The position numbers and the translations under genes are program-made. The notes beneath the pieces are model-generated. The model saw only the letters and a list, made by a program, of their open reading frames with translations. It was not told the origin of the DNA and ran no database searches. DNA of 64,000 nt from positions 1 to 64,000 of the forward strand of contig JAIWNE010000108.1 of NCBI GenBank assembly GCA_025331445.1, read 5' to 3'. The stretch is from Blakeslea trispora (taxonomy: Eukaryota; Mucoromycota; Mucoromycetes; Mucorales; Choanephoraceae). Shown here one piece after another: positions 22,966-34,900 of this stretch; position 1 is the first letter of the stretch; every line of letters starts with the position of its first letter.

Positions 22966-24990
22966 CTAAATTGTTGATCCGAGGCCAACTAAACACCAAA
23001 ATGAATAACTCTTGATCTTGTCATCATCAAAGCGATGAGAAGACTTTTTGTCTGAGTTTTCGTCTGCTTCAATGTCATCAATATCGTCAGCGTCAATATC
23101 GCCTGAAGAAACATCCATTCTATCTTCGCCTGATTTGTAATTATAAGTTACAAGCAGAGGGAACTAAGGAGAGCACATAAATCATCTATTGTGATTGAGT
23201 AGGTTTCAACAAACTTACCTTAAATTCACCCTTTTGTTCAGGCACTACTTCGACCAAAACACTTGTATAATTATTGCGTTTCTCATAGACACCATCAGCA
23301 GAGGCTATTCCGGTCGTAACTGTATTATTTCTTCGACTACCACCACCAATAGAATACGGATCATCATCATACTCGATTGTTTCATGGAAAGCTCCTACAA
23401 TAAAGTGAGGTGATAAAATGGTAACTTTTCCCTTGATTTCATTTTCTTCTTCTTCAATCTCTTGTTGCCCTGTCTTCTTTTTCTTGATTTGAGGTGTGGC
23501 CAAAGTGATGCTCATTTCTTCATAAAGAGGATTAGTGAATTTGAGAACAAACTGAGCAGGCACACCAACTTGAAGAGGGAAGCTCTTTCGAGGTAACTGT
23601 GAAAGAGTAATGGTTGGTATGTAATTCCTGTAAAGGGAGAAATACAATGAATGACCCGGTTACTGTGATGATGAAGCAAAGCAACTTACATTGAAACTAA
23701 TTTAATCTTAAATCGGGTAGCCTGTGCTTTTTGCTCTGGTTTGATCAGAATGTGGCGGCAGTTACGACAACGCTTAGATCGTTTAATAGATAAATGAATT
23801 CGCTGAGGGTGGATCTTTCTAGATAATGCTGTATGTATTAGAGAAACTCGGATCTGAAGTAGCCAGAGAGTACAAACAAAAAAAAAACGGAAAACAGACT
23901 TACGATAATTCATAAGGTTGATCATGCAACTGAGTAAACCGTTGAGGTAGAGTAGCAACTATACGAAAAACATTTAAGTAAGAACAATGAACCGATGCCT
24001 GCCCTTTATACAAACTAACTGACTTCCGTCTACATTCCGAAGAGTAGTCAAGGTCTCTAAAAGCTTGACATCCTCATCAGCTATCTTTGCGCTTGGCTCG
24101 TATTCATAAATGTCATCGACTTTGCCTTGTTGCATCTGCGAATCATGATGGAATTGGTTGCCAATATATTTACTGAAAGCAGCAGAGCTAGAGAATGATA
24201 GAAAACTAGTTGGTAGAGAGGGTGGCGAATTCACTCTCAAGTGTTTCTCAAAATGCTCTTTTAGTTGATCAAATTCTTTAGCTTCAGGCAAAGCTTCCTC
24301 GTTCTTTTGCAATTGTACTATAATAAAAAAAAAGTAAGCAAAAAGAAAAAGTTTGTATTGACATATGAATATACTTGCAGGCTAAGCTTGTAGGCTTCTC
24401 AAATGTCATGCCAATCTCCTTGGAGTTCCAACGACATACATTGCATGCCAAAAAATAAGGCCCAGGTGCTGGTCCTGTGGCAGACATCTGTGTTGGTTCC
24501 TGAGCTGCCACTACTGATAAAGTATTTTGACAGATAGGACATTGAAAGCAATTTCTTGCACATCTGATATAAAGTCAACAAAACCATCCCTCTTCTTACT
24601 CGGAAAAAAGGTCCCTCTTTACCTATTTTTTTCGCTTTTTACACTGGCAGTTGGTACCTATCAAATAAACTGTTTGAACATCGTATTCTCCTCACTGTTT
24701 CGATTGCTGCTAACCTCGAACAAGCAGTTTGGGCAGTAATAAGAAACGATCTCGTCTTGGACACAAGAAGGACATCTGATCTGATGACAGTCTTCACAGA
24801 AATAAAGGCGTGAAAGTGGGTATAAATAGTTGGTTGCTTGATTTGACAATAGGTGACGGCCAGCAACTGATGCAGCACTTTCAGTTGTTGACACAGCGTT
24901 TGTGTTTTGAAGGGGTTCTTCCTTTTCTTTTTCAAAAGAACAGGGACAATAATAGTCTACAAAAGGAATGGGGTCTTTATCGCCTAACAT
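22966..24990 (-). CDS. Dynactin subunit 4 (p62) homologue
   Basis: Eight exons in transcript order: 24990-24715, 24657-24623, 24563-24379, 24317-24012, 23958-23904, 23818-23690, 23627-23219, 23163-22966; 530 residues. The N-terminus has the p62 zinc-binding signature: YYCPCSF, LYFCEDCHQIRCPSCV, EIVSYYCPNCLFE, CARNCFQCPICQNTLS, YFLACNVCRWNSKEIGM. The middle has LSIKRSKRCRNCRHILIKPE and FKIKLVSMNYIPTITL; the end carries GEFKFPLLVTYNYKSGEDRM and an acidic tail. Dynactin p62 is part of the pointed-end complex that links the dynein adaptor to cargo. The intron after exon 3 fits frame only as a GC-AG intron (donor GCAAGT). The exon 4 donor could also be GTCAGT 13 nt upstream; both keep frame. The N-terminal start is at the ATG 24990. 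Confidence 0.9.
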
Positions 24991-27900
24991 GCAGAGAAAA
25001 AAAAATATACACAGAAACAAAAATCCTCTTTTTAAATTCTGAGGAGGCAGTAAATCGTTTTTCTTTGCTTTGTGATGTATCGAGACTTGCCATTCAAACT
25101 GATTTGTGTGCCCGAAAAAGCCAACTCTAATCTTCTCCTTGCAGTTAGCCTGAACTGAAGAATTACTAATACATGCCTAAAGAGAGAAAGAAAAACTACT
25201 TGTATGCATAAGACGCAAAAGGTTGGAGCAAAGTGTTTAGCAAGAGTAGATGGTCAGGAACACAACAGAAAGTCATATAGCTGAAAGTTAGTTTGAGTCC
25301 ACTGTTGCACAAAAAAAAAAGCTGTTATTTTAATTTACAGAATAATCTCTTTGAAGTAATGATTGAGCGATCAACAGAGGATAAGCAAAAACGTATGTTG
25401 TAGTTTGAAGTCTATGTATCTCTAGGAGACCTCAAGATCTTTTCAGATAAACACTTTCTAATCTTGTCGTTTGACAGTAAGATTGCTTTTTTCTTGATTT
25501 AATTGACCTTTTGATTGTACTTTTTCTTCTTTCTGTTGATCTACCCTTCACTTCTCTTGTTAAGCTAAGATACAGATACATTCTGGTCATACAATAACTA
25601 TTACATTCGATATATAGATTGTAATTTGGCAACGTAGCTCAAAAAATAATTGTAATGACAACTGTTTAACTCTAAAGGAAATGAACCTTTTTCTTTTTAT
25701 AAAAAAAATAGTGATTTTTAGATGGCAAAATAAAGAAAATATAACTTTGTTACTTCTACAATGTCTAGAGTCAGGCTATAAACCATAGTTTTTGTCTGGA
25801 AGAAAAAAAAATGCTGACATTTAAGCTTCAAAATATGTTGCTCTCAAAAGCATCAATAGAAGCAGCAGTCAACAGTTTAATAGAGAAGAATACAAAGACC
25901 AGCAAATATCTTTTGAATGCATCTATAACTTCTTTGGAAGAGAATTCATAATCTCTTTTTTGTTCATTCTCTAAAATTCACCTAGCTGGTAAGCGACCGC
26001 ATACGACGAAATGTCTCTGTACCTTTCGGTCGGATGCTAGTAATAATCAAACTCGCACAAGAATGGGGGACTTTTTTTTTATTGCAAACCAACAAGAGGC
26101 AAGCCGGTTTTAGACTTGGTGCCTGTATTTGCATTTACTACTCTCGAATCATGGTGTGCTTACCATATCAAACTTATTTGGACAGGCAAGACTGCCGATA
26201 TGTACCACTTTAAAAATCATGCATGATTTAGTTTGAACTCGTTCAAGAAAAACACCTCCTTAATTTCTCGAAACATAGAAGTACCACTAATGAACTAAAG
26301 AGAAGCTAATATTTATCTTGTGTTGATACAAGTAGGATGCAATCAACAAGAACGGAGTATTGTACTCAATGCAGTAAGCAAATTCTTTCTGAACCCAATT
26401 CGATTTACAACGCAATTCGTTATCTCGTCGCGTTAGTTGTTTTCTGGCATCTATATACTGTGGCATTCCAATGAACAATTCTATTTCTCTAAATAATTCC
26501 ACCAAGTCTAGTGCCTAATTCTTAGTATTTGATTTACCTTTTAACCAGCCATAGTCAAATAGTTTCCAGAAAAAAAAAGTTGCATGATTACAGAAAATCC
26601 TTAAATGCATAAAAAATCAAGTCTAGGTAAGCCAAATTCTTATTTTGTCGTCAACGCTCTTAAGAGCACAGATTCTCAGTCAAATCAAGTATCGATTTAG
26701 CTCAAATAAGGGAGGAAAGGAGCCTCTTATAATATCTGTAGCTTAAATCATGACCTTAACTTTCTAATATTTTGACTTTTACGCAATAAGGTGGCCCACA
26801 TGTTTACTAGCAAACACATATCAAGAACAGCATATGTTTATGCCCAAAGAAGTCTTTATAACTCTGATGAATAGATAGAATGGGTTCAGCAAAACCAAAG
26901 CATCGCCAATGTAAATTTCAAAAGCAGTGATAAAAGAAAAAAGGAGTTAAATCAAGATGTACAATTGCTCCAATCAAATTACTGTGGCAATTCCTCAAAT
27001 AGAGTGAGAGAGAGAAAAAATAGGCACGCTAGTAATGCTGTTTTAATCCGATAGGAGGTTAGCAGAAAATAAATGCATAAACTTTCAGATCAATAGTTAC
27101 ATCTTATCTTTGAAAAGACATGTCCCAATCCTCACTAAATCGGTACAGCACCACTTTATCCAGATTGCTAGAAAAGCAAAGATCATAGCCAAGCCATTTG
27201 TTTTTATCAAGTTTGCATTAAAGCTCAGTCACTAAATCGAATTACATAGCTTTAGTGAATTTTTTAACATTTGATTCTGTTCGCTAAACATTTTCAAAGT
27301 ACCCTAAAAAGAGAATTCCAAGAAAGTATACAGGAGAACTAAAGGCAACAATGAAGTGTTAGCTCAAGCTCATTGATATTGCTTAAATGCAATAAAACTT
27401 AAACTGTTCCATCAGGTCAACATTGAGTTTAGTTTACATGATGTAATGGGTTCCAATACATTACTTTGTATCTTAATAATAAAGATCCAAATGCCTTCCC
27501 TTGAATTTTACCACATTAAAGCCGACTGTGCATCTTTGCCTTGTTGTCAAAAGCTAGACTTAAAAAAAAAATAGAGACAAAGAATTGTTAAAGGAGTAAC
27601 AATCGTACAATAAGGATTGGCAATGACTTTAATGTATCAACCTTGATCATCCTCAAGGGCTTTCTTTTTTTTAATATCAACACCTTTACTTGTATTTGTA
27701 TCATGAAACAATAGTCAAAATTAAATGGTTTTTTACTATTATGTAACATTTCTTAATATTAATTTGAGGACAAGCTCGATACTCAATCGAATATTATTAA
27801 ATCGATTTTGAGGCCTTTGAAACAATTCAGTGTGTATGAATCAGTCCATTGTATTGCAAGAGATCTCTTACACAAGTTATTTTGGTATTTATATAAGAAA

Positions 27901-28353
27901 AAACTTTTGAAGTTTGATTTGTGCCATCAACATAAAGTTTTGATATGGCTCGAAAGCTTAGATAAAAAGGGTCTGGACCACTTACAGAATTGAGATCAAC
28001 ACACGCCATTCTTACAAAAAAAAAATACATACTTGATCAAATTCAGATATCAACCTCCTTAAAAAAATATGACAAGCCAAATGCTACATTTATTGTGTCT
28101 GTGTAGTTCATTCTTGCAGGGGAAAAGCAAGCTAAATGTTGGTAACAGGTACCATAGATCTTTACTTTCTTAGCATGAAGCTCCTTAAATATGGTTTTGG
28201 CATATATAGTAACTTAATTATACATCTTTTTGTCCCCTTCTTTCTTTTCTTTTTCTTTTTTTTTTACTTGCTCTTATCCTTTATTTCTCACTTATATCTT
28301 TCTGCTTTGCTTTTTTTTTTTTCTATTTTATATTCATAAATAAGCACTCCAAA
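24991..28353. other. Gene-poor, AT-rich interval
   Basis: About 3.4 kb without a gene I can support. Open frames such as those at 26287-26505 (-) and 27808-27993 (+) are short and lack recognisable motifs. AT-rich sequence with scattered homopolymers fills the interval. The last 150 bp are strongly pyrimidine-rich and probably form the leader of the PX-PB1 gene. Confidence 0.4.
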
Positions 28354-29739
28354 ATGCCAACAGCAGTCGGGCCTCAAATCTCATTGAAGTCATCTTTCAG
28401 CACAGCTGTATTAACAACTTCTTCAAAGCATGAAATCAAAACAAAATCTCGCATTGAATCTGCCCAAATTGTTTCATTCGAGAAGCGCCAGGATCAAAAG
28501 ATATGGTACACAATTCGAATTCAACCTGAAAAGCAAGTTAAAGCATATCTGGTGGGTAGAAGATATGACGACTTTATTCAGCTCTCGCAGAAACTATACG
28601 ACATGAGTAAGGGGCGTGCAAAATCACCTTTGCCACCCAAAATCAAGAGCCGTATCAATCTATTGCCTGTCACTAAGCAACTTTTGGCTCAGCGTGTAGA
28701 TGAGCTCAACCATTTTCTTTCTTGTCTACTTCAGAAGCAACACTCTATATTGATGGAATCTTTTGTCATTTTTGAATTTTTTGGTATACATAAATCAGAT
28801 TTGGTGATTTATGAAAAGAAGTTGGGCAAATTTCACAAAAACCAACATTTTGGCAGCGAAAGACTAACATGTGCACCACCATCTCCTACAACATCCATAC
28901 CATTTCCTAGCCCTTCTTTCTCATCGTCTTCTGCTTCCTCATCATCATCTTATTCCTCAGCCGAAACAACATCATGCTTACAACATCAGTCGGATGCCAA
29001 TAGTTCCAGATGGAAGAGACTTCGTTGTACGTCCTTCTTGGCTAAATCAGTACCCACTCATGCTACAGCCACACATCTTTCTTCATTATGCAGTCAGGCT
29101 GCAAACAAAATTATGCCATCTTGGAACCGCAACTATCATGCTGCCGCATCTCCTCGACCTTCTCTCTCAACCCCTACGCCACATGATGCCTCTACGAAAG
29201 CTGTTTCATCTAATGCACATCGTTCAACAAAAGCCACAGAGCTCAAGAAAAGCAAGTCTAGTTTATGTATCATCACAAAGAGTCAAAATCATCATCTAGA
29301 GCCGTTGCCTGTACATCCACTGACACCTGTTGTACAGAACGATCTTCAGTCACCTGTCAATAGCATTGCATCTAGTCATCTCAGCACAAATACAGCTGAG
29401 TTCAATTCAAGCTCATTAAAAACTACAATCAAATTCAAAGTGATCTACAACGCAGACAACATTGTTGTAATCCAAGTGTCTCGAACCATCACTCTAAATG
29501 ATCTTCGAGTCCGAATTCAACAGAAATTTTCCGACACAACGATGGGAAACCTATTGTTTGAAAAAGAAATGAAACTGGTGTATAATGACAATAGCAGTAG
29601 TTGGAGCAGTATGTCTTCTGATAAGCCAAACGAGGTAAATGCCTCTGCTGTTGTGTTGAATAGCGAGCAAGATTTGAACCAGATTATGCAAGCCAAATGG
29701 AATAGGCTAGAAAAGGTTACCTTACGATGCATTGTGTAA
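28354..29739 (+). CDS. PX-PB1 domain protein (Bem1/p40phox-type scaffold without SH3)
   Basis: Single exon, 461 residues. An N-terminal PX domain (about residues 28-150) carries the phosphoinositide-binding features: VGRRYDDFIQLSQKL (the RRYDDF block), a proline loop (KSPLPPKI) and RVDELNHFLSCLL. A long Ser/Thr/Pro-rich linker follows. The C-terminus (about 350-461) reads as a PB1 domain: TTIKFKVIYNADNIVVIQVS with the basic-cluster lysine near its start, then LNDLRVRIQQKF and an acidic patch. PX plus PB1 occurs in the polarity scaffold Bem1 and in p40phox, but both of those also have SH3 domains, which are absent here. Membrane recruitment through phosphoinositides and PB1 heterodimerisation are inferred. 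Partners are unknown. Confidence 0.75.
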   Translation: MPTAVGPQISLKSSFSTAVLTTSSKHEIKTKSRIESAQIVSFEKRQDQKIWYTIRIQPEKQVKAYLVGRRYDDFIQLSQKLYDMSKGRAKSPLPPKIKSRINLLPVTKQLLAQRVDELNHFLSCLLQKQHSILMESFVIFEFFGIHKSDLVIYEKKLGKFHKNQHFGSERLTCAPPSPTTSIPFPSPSFSSSSASSSSSYSSAETTSCLQHQSDANSSRWKRLRCTSFLAKSVPTHATATHLSSLCSQAANKIMPSWNRNYHAAASPRPSLSTPTPHDASTKAVSSNAHRSTKATELKKSKSSLCIITKSQNHHLEPLPVHPLTPVVQNDLQSPVNSIASSHLSTNTAEFNSSSLKTTIKFKVIYNADNIVVIQVSRTITLNDLRVRIQQKFSDTTMGNLLFEKEMKLVYNDNSSSWSSMSSDKPNEVNASAVVLNSEQDLNQIMQAKWNRLEKVTLRCIV

Positions 29740-30097
29740 ACAAATCATATTATTTCAATCATTCACATTCACTCCTTAAATCCCATTCATTCATTCTTTG
29801 TGTAAATAGCTTTTTCACCTTTAGCGTGTAAATACATGCATATGTCCCATTGTTATACATATCCGTTCATTTCCTCTTTTATAATAGTAAAAAAAAAATA
29901 TAGTTCATTCCTTTGCTCATGGCAATAAAAAACATCAAAGGTATCTTAATACACAATAGGATATCTCCTTAATCTCTTATAGCTATAAAGGCTATTTTAG
30001 TGCCAAACATTCCAGTGATAGCGAGCTTTTTATCTGAAAGAAGAAGAATTCATACAATTCTTGTTCCACAAAATCAAATAGTGTTTTCTTCTTAAAG
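29740..30097. other. Convergent 3' interval
   Basis: About 360 bp between the convergent ends of the PX-PB1 gene and the fungal_trans-type gene. AT-rich, with an AATAAA-like signal near 29924; no coding signal was recognised. Confidence 0.5.
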
Positions 30098-31930
30098 TTA
30101 TTTTCTTCTTTTTGTCGGGGTTTGTTTGATCGGTTGTTGCTTGAAGACAATGATTTGCGGTGAACTATTGTTAACTTTATCCTTATATTGAGTCAAGTCT
30201 CCCAAAAGAGGCGGGAATGAAGATGGTGCTGGTATCGGTCTTTTGAAGGGCTTCGAGACGTTATTTGAGTGCGACTGGCTTTGTCTGAAAACAGTTGTAT
30301 TTCCTCGTGAATAATTAGGAGGGTCTACGAAAATTTTCATTGATTTAAGTTGATCTTGTATTTTTTGTGCATAAATCTTCATTTTGAAGACATCATGCAC
30401 ATATGCTTGTGTGCTTTTCAACAACATCAAGTTGATCTTGAGTTGTTCTTTAGCATAATACTTAAATGGAGCTACATCGTACTGATACGCTCGCTTAGCA
30501 GTATTATGAATGGCAAAGAACATATGATGATAGGTGCTTTGATCACAACCTAAGCTTTTGAGATGCTGAAGTGCCTGAAGCAATTCGAGGTTTACTTGAA
30601 GACAATCGATTAGAATATCCTTGGGTGGAGAAAATTGTTGATGTAAAAACTGATAGAGCACAACGAGACGCATGGAATTATAGCACAGATGTAGATGTAA
30701 CTCACCAATAGTATTATATCTTTTTAGCTTGTTATACCAACCAGTTAACTCTTGCGTTATCTCGTAATACCTCGCGGAAGGAGCCTTAGATTGAGATGTA
30801 TCAAACATTTCTCCAGAATGTAATGCACGTATGTATTTTCGCATATAAAAAGTGAGATTGGCAAAGCTGTAAAGTTGTTGCTGATCAGCAGTGGACCTTT
30901 GAAGTGATATACTTTCTACTTGCTTCATGTCTAACCAGGGCACAGTATCTGGAATTAAACATTCTCGGTTTAGTGTAAGACACAGCCAAGCATCTATGTA
31001 GTACCATCGAAGCCAGCATCCGAGAGTAGCCGCATTTATTTCATTTGTCACTACAGGATTGGTGAGATTGAGTTGGGATATGTTTTCAGTTTGAGCTGAC
31101 ATAGTTAGATGCTGAAGCGAAATGGATGCAAGTCCACCCCATGTTCGTTGCTGTTCATAAAGTCTTAGAAGGTTTGATGTATAGCTTAGACAGAAATACG
31201 ATTGGACTACTAATGGCTGCATATCATCAACCATGACATCATCCATGTTGCTTCTCGCTTGTTCATAAAATGCAATCGCTGCTTGTTTGGAATAAAGATT
31301 GTTGGTTTCCACTTGGTAATCCATAAAAGTAACAAGTGTGATTGAAGCGATACAATAAACGATAGCCTGTGGTGCTTTCCTCCAATTTTTTACTAGTTCC
31401 ACACTAATAGGTGCTACCTTAAAACCGATGCAACACCAATGCTCCGCTGCTCTCGCCATAAGAGTGTCCATCATTTGAGAGCTTTCAATATCAAGACGAA
31501 TAGACTGTGGTACTTGAAAGCTTGAGCTAGAGATATTGATTAAATCTTCTTCGGTTGTTGACCAGCAGTCTGATCTTTGTTGGTTTGAACGCTTCTTTAG
31601 GACAGGATTGATCATCTGAGGATCGAGTTCTTCCATATTTCTTAATGCTATCTGCAAGTCTGAGAAATTGTTTAATTCAATTGTTACTTTGCCAGCTTTA
31701 TCGTTGTATCCGTCGTCAAGACGCAAAAACGTATTGTCCCATATGGCTGTTAGAAATTGCTGCTGCTGCTGTTGACTGATGTCGCTGTAAGGGTATACAC
31801 TGTTGTATAGCGCTACTTTTTGAATGTCATAAAAGTCATCATAAATTTGTTCAAATTCCTGTTCTTCTGAAAAGTTTAGATGATGATACAGGATCTCTTC
31901 AGTTGACTGTGGTGAGTATGGTTGGTTCAT
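30098..31930 (-). CDS. Fungal_trans-type transcriptional regulator lacking a Zn cluster
   Basis: Single exon, 610 residues. The body resembles the fungal-specific transcription factor (middle homology) region of Zn2Cys6 regulators: an alpha-helical protein with AEHWCCIGFKVAPISVELVK, QSYFCLSYTSNLLRLYEQQR, and then TWGGLASISLQHLTM and LGCWLRWYYIDAWLCLTLNR. The last is typical of the family's W/R-rich core. The N-terminus is acidic with a short glutamine run, and the C-terminus is basic and Pro-rich (KPFKRPIPAPSSFPP). No CxxC...C cluster is present in the frame, nor in the 5' flank that I read (to about 32.2 kb). It may act as a non-DNA-binding regulator or be a divergent relative. The call rests on pattern rather than a catalytic motif. 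Confidence 0.6.
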   Translation of the reverse strand: MNQPYSPQSTEEILYHHLNFSEEQEFEQIYDDFYDIQKVALYNSVYPYSDISQQQQQQFLTAIWDNTFLRLDDGYNDKAGKVTIELNNFSDLQIALRNMEELDPQMINPVLKKRSNQQRSDCWSTTEEDLINISSSSFQVPQSIRLDIESSQMMDTLMARAAEHWCCIGFKVAPISVELVKNWRKAPQAIVYCIASITLVTFMDYQVETNNLYSKQAAIAFYEQARSNMDDVMVDDMQPLVVQSYFCLSYTSNLLRLYEQQRTWGGLASISLQHLTMSAQTENISQLNLTNPVVTNEINAATLGCWLRWYYIDAWLCLTLNRECLIPDTVPWLDMKQVESISLQRSTADQQQLYSFANLTFYMRKYIRALHSGEMFDTSQSKAPSARYYEITQELTGWYNKLKRYNTIGELHLHLCYNSMRLVVLYQFLHQQFSPPKDILIDCLQVNLELLQALQHLKSLGCDQSTYHHMFFAIHNTAKRAYQYDVAPFKYYAKEQLKINLMLLKSTQAYVHDVFKMKIYAQKIQDQLKSMKIFVDPPNYSRGNTTVFRQSQSHSNNVSKPFKRPIPAPSSFPPLLGDLTQYKDKVNNSSPQIIVFKQQPIKQTPTKRRK

Positions 31931-34900
31931 GAGTGATTTTATCTTTTAAATGAATGCTAGCAGTAATATTATAATGAAGATAGAAAGAAGACAAAGAAAT
32001 AAAAAATAGAGTTATCTTTTTTTCTAGAACTATGAAGTTTAGTTGAGCCTCAAAATGCTTTTAAGGAGCAAAGTGCCTTGCTGTACAACCAGTTTTGTTT
32101 ACTTCGAAATTGTCAAGCATCTAATTTTTTTTTATTGTGTACAAGTCACACGTTTAATGTTAGTACTTGTAGTGTAGCCGTGCGTTATACTACTCAAGGT
32201 TAGTGTGTTTATCCGAATTAAGCTAGAAGAGATCCCAGTACTGTATTTTCTACTTGTTTGGATTAAAAGGCTTCATTTCTCTTCTTATTGTGTAGACAAA
32301 CATACATGCGTTTTCCAAACAAAGAAAATAAATATCATGCCATCCGTCAGTTACTTTTATGCTTTTTTGTTTAAAAATATTGGAAGGATCCTACAACAGA
32401 CATATGCCAATACTCTATATTCTGATCCGAAAAGATATTCAACCGCATTGTCAAATATCAATCAAGCCTGAATACTGTAAAAGGTGTCGCTGAACTGGCT
32501 AAAAATAGAGGGTTATGGATGGTTTAGAAACTTTTTCATTTTTACCTGATGAAACGATCAACCAAAACAATACGATGCTTTTGTAGAGTGCCTGAAAGCT
32601 TGTAACTTGACGGATATGGAGCACCTGATCATTTGAAGATGATCCCAAAAAATGCGTGACAGTTTAAGTATCAATTCTCAACCAAAGAGGAAGGATGACT
32701 GGACTTGAGAGCACTCAATGATTAACAGTCAAGCTAGACTAGTACAATTTGAAGCTGCCACTATTATCTCCATCTTCTTTTCAAGTAATACCTCGATTCA
32801 TTTATACTTTGAACCAAATTACACCGAATGATGAAAACTTTTGGCATCGTTTTGAACACAAAAAAGTAAAAGCAAATTGTAGAGAAAGGATCACTTGATT
32901 CAAGGAAACTTTTTTTCTATAAACAATAAAAGTATACTTCACTGCCCACAAGTATTGCAAGCTCCAGTTCTTCATTCGGGTTCTCAGGCCAAGTAATGAA
33001 GCTCTTTAGACTAAACTTGCTTGTTTGTTCTCTTTTAGGCTTTCGAGAATCTTCCTCTCTTTGAAGCATAGGAATTTCATGCAGATTCGATGCAGCCGAT
33101 AGGTTGCTTTCAACGTTTGACAAGCATCCAGCCCCAACAATAAAACTTTATTTAAAACAAATACAAGCCTTCATTTCCTAACATTCTAAAGTAACCTGCC
33201 CTTAGATCTTGTAGGGTTTTTACTCGCCTTTATATGAATCAAAATATTCTTACAGGTATCATTTTTGCAGCAAAGACAAGGCAAACAGCTCATCATTTTC
33301 AGGCTGGTGTTGTTTGTCGTGGTGCTGACAAAACATATCAACCCTACTGTAGTGTCGTAGCTGTTGTCTATCCATATATTCTGCTTCAGCATAGAATACA
33401 CTCCTTTGAATTGTTGTATGAGTATAAAAATAAGTTTTATCTACAGTTTGCCTAAATAAGACAGATGTGAGTCAAGGCACGCAAAAGTTTCAAAGACACA
33501 GTTAATGCATCCTTCCAAAATAATTTTCTTTTATTCTCATCTCTTCACAGAAAGACAAACTTTTATTTGTAGTTTTTGCTATGAGAATATTCAAACTGTC
33601 TTTATCATCTAACCGTTCCATCTGACAGATCATACATACAGTTTATGTATTTGAAAACATAAAGAAAGTTTCATATCATTCACCCATCGCATGCGAGCAT
33701 AGGTTTGACATATTGTGTTTATTCTTCTGGATTCTAGCCTTTTCCAATTGCTCGACATTCTAATGTGTCTCCCTTTGCAATGGTTGTACAATAAGTCAAT
33801 GAGGGCTTGCTAAAACTCCAATCTGTAATACCCACTCGAATTAGAGGCCTTTCATCTAACGGTAATTCTCTTTTAAGGATGAAAGTTGATAGATTTAAAT
33901 TTCTCTCCATAGATATCGAAGTTTGACCCAATTAATTGGGCCACGAGAGCAGATTAAAGAAAAAAAAAAAAGACTGAACATTTTGACCTTTGGACCCCAT
34001 ATACCCAATAACAAACCAAAAACAAATTTAGACAATTAACATAGGAAATCTGCAACAATGAAATGGATCATTTTATTTGTTTTCTGTGAAACATTTCTAT
34101 AAACAAAGCACTTTGTGCCTGTCTAAATATAGAAACGTCTCTTGCTTTTTTGTTTGTGTCTTGCGAAAGTTCTCAACTGTAGAATAAGGATGAAAGTCCA
34201 TAGGTTTCTATGTACTTTTCTTTTCCTTTTCGTATACTACGTCTTATACTACAAGCTAATACGAAATGTATTATACGAAAAAAAAACATGATGTAGCTTG
34301 AAAAGTACTATTGAATCAACTTTTGATATCAGATAGATTACAAAATAATCATTGGATGAGAAAAAACAATTAGTACTAAACCAGATTCATACACAAAGGG
34401 TAAGCTAGTCAATTTCTTAGAAATAAATAGCAGCTGATTGCTGTATTCTTCTTTTGAAAGTAGGATCGACTTGATCCTAATATCCCGAAAAATAGAAGCA
34501 TGCAGTATCTTGAATAAATCCAGTAAAGAGTTTTATAACTACAAGAAAAATGTAAGTTATCTAGCAACAAGTTTTGTTTATTTTATGAATTGGCGATTGA
34601 GAGGTTAGAAGATGCCAAAATCAACAGAGTGTTTCAACTCACTATCTCAACTGTCATTCAGCAGTTTCCTTCTTCTTTGTTGTGACATGGAAGATATTAT
34701 CTTTGATTCTGTAGATGTAGAAAAGATGATCTCTCTTCGGATAAGCAAGTCGTTGTTGCAAGACAATAACCTATAACCTAGGTTGAAATAAATGACCCAA
34801 AACATCATAATTCTTAAGGTACACTTTACTCGGAAGTGATTGAAATGTCAAACAAAAAAAACAAATCTGTCAGGATACTAGAAAAGACTAGTTCAAAAAT

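Noticed and set aside
25990..26080. GC-richer patch resembling a decayed structured RNA
   Set aside because: No consistent stem pattern of a 5S rRNA, tRNA or snRNA could be drawn.
26287..26505. 72-codon minus-strand ORF starting MVELFREIELFIGM
   Set aside because: Composition is mixed and mildly protein-like, but there is no recognisable motif or supporting neighbour; too weak to call a gene.
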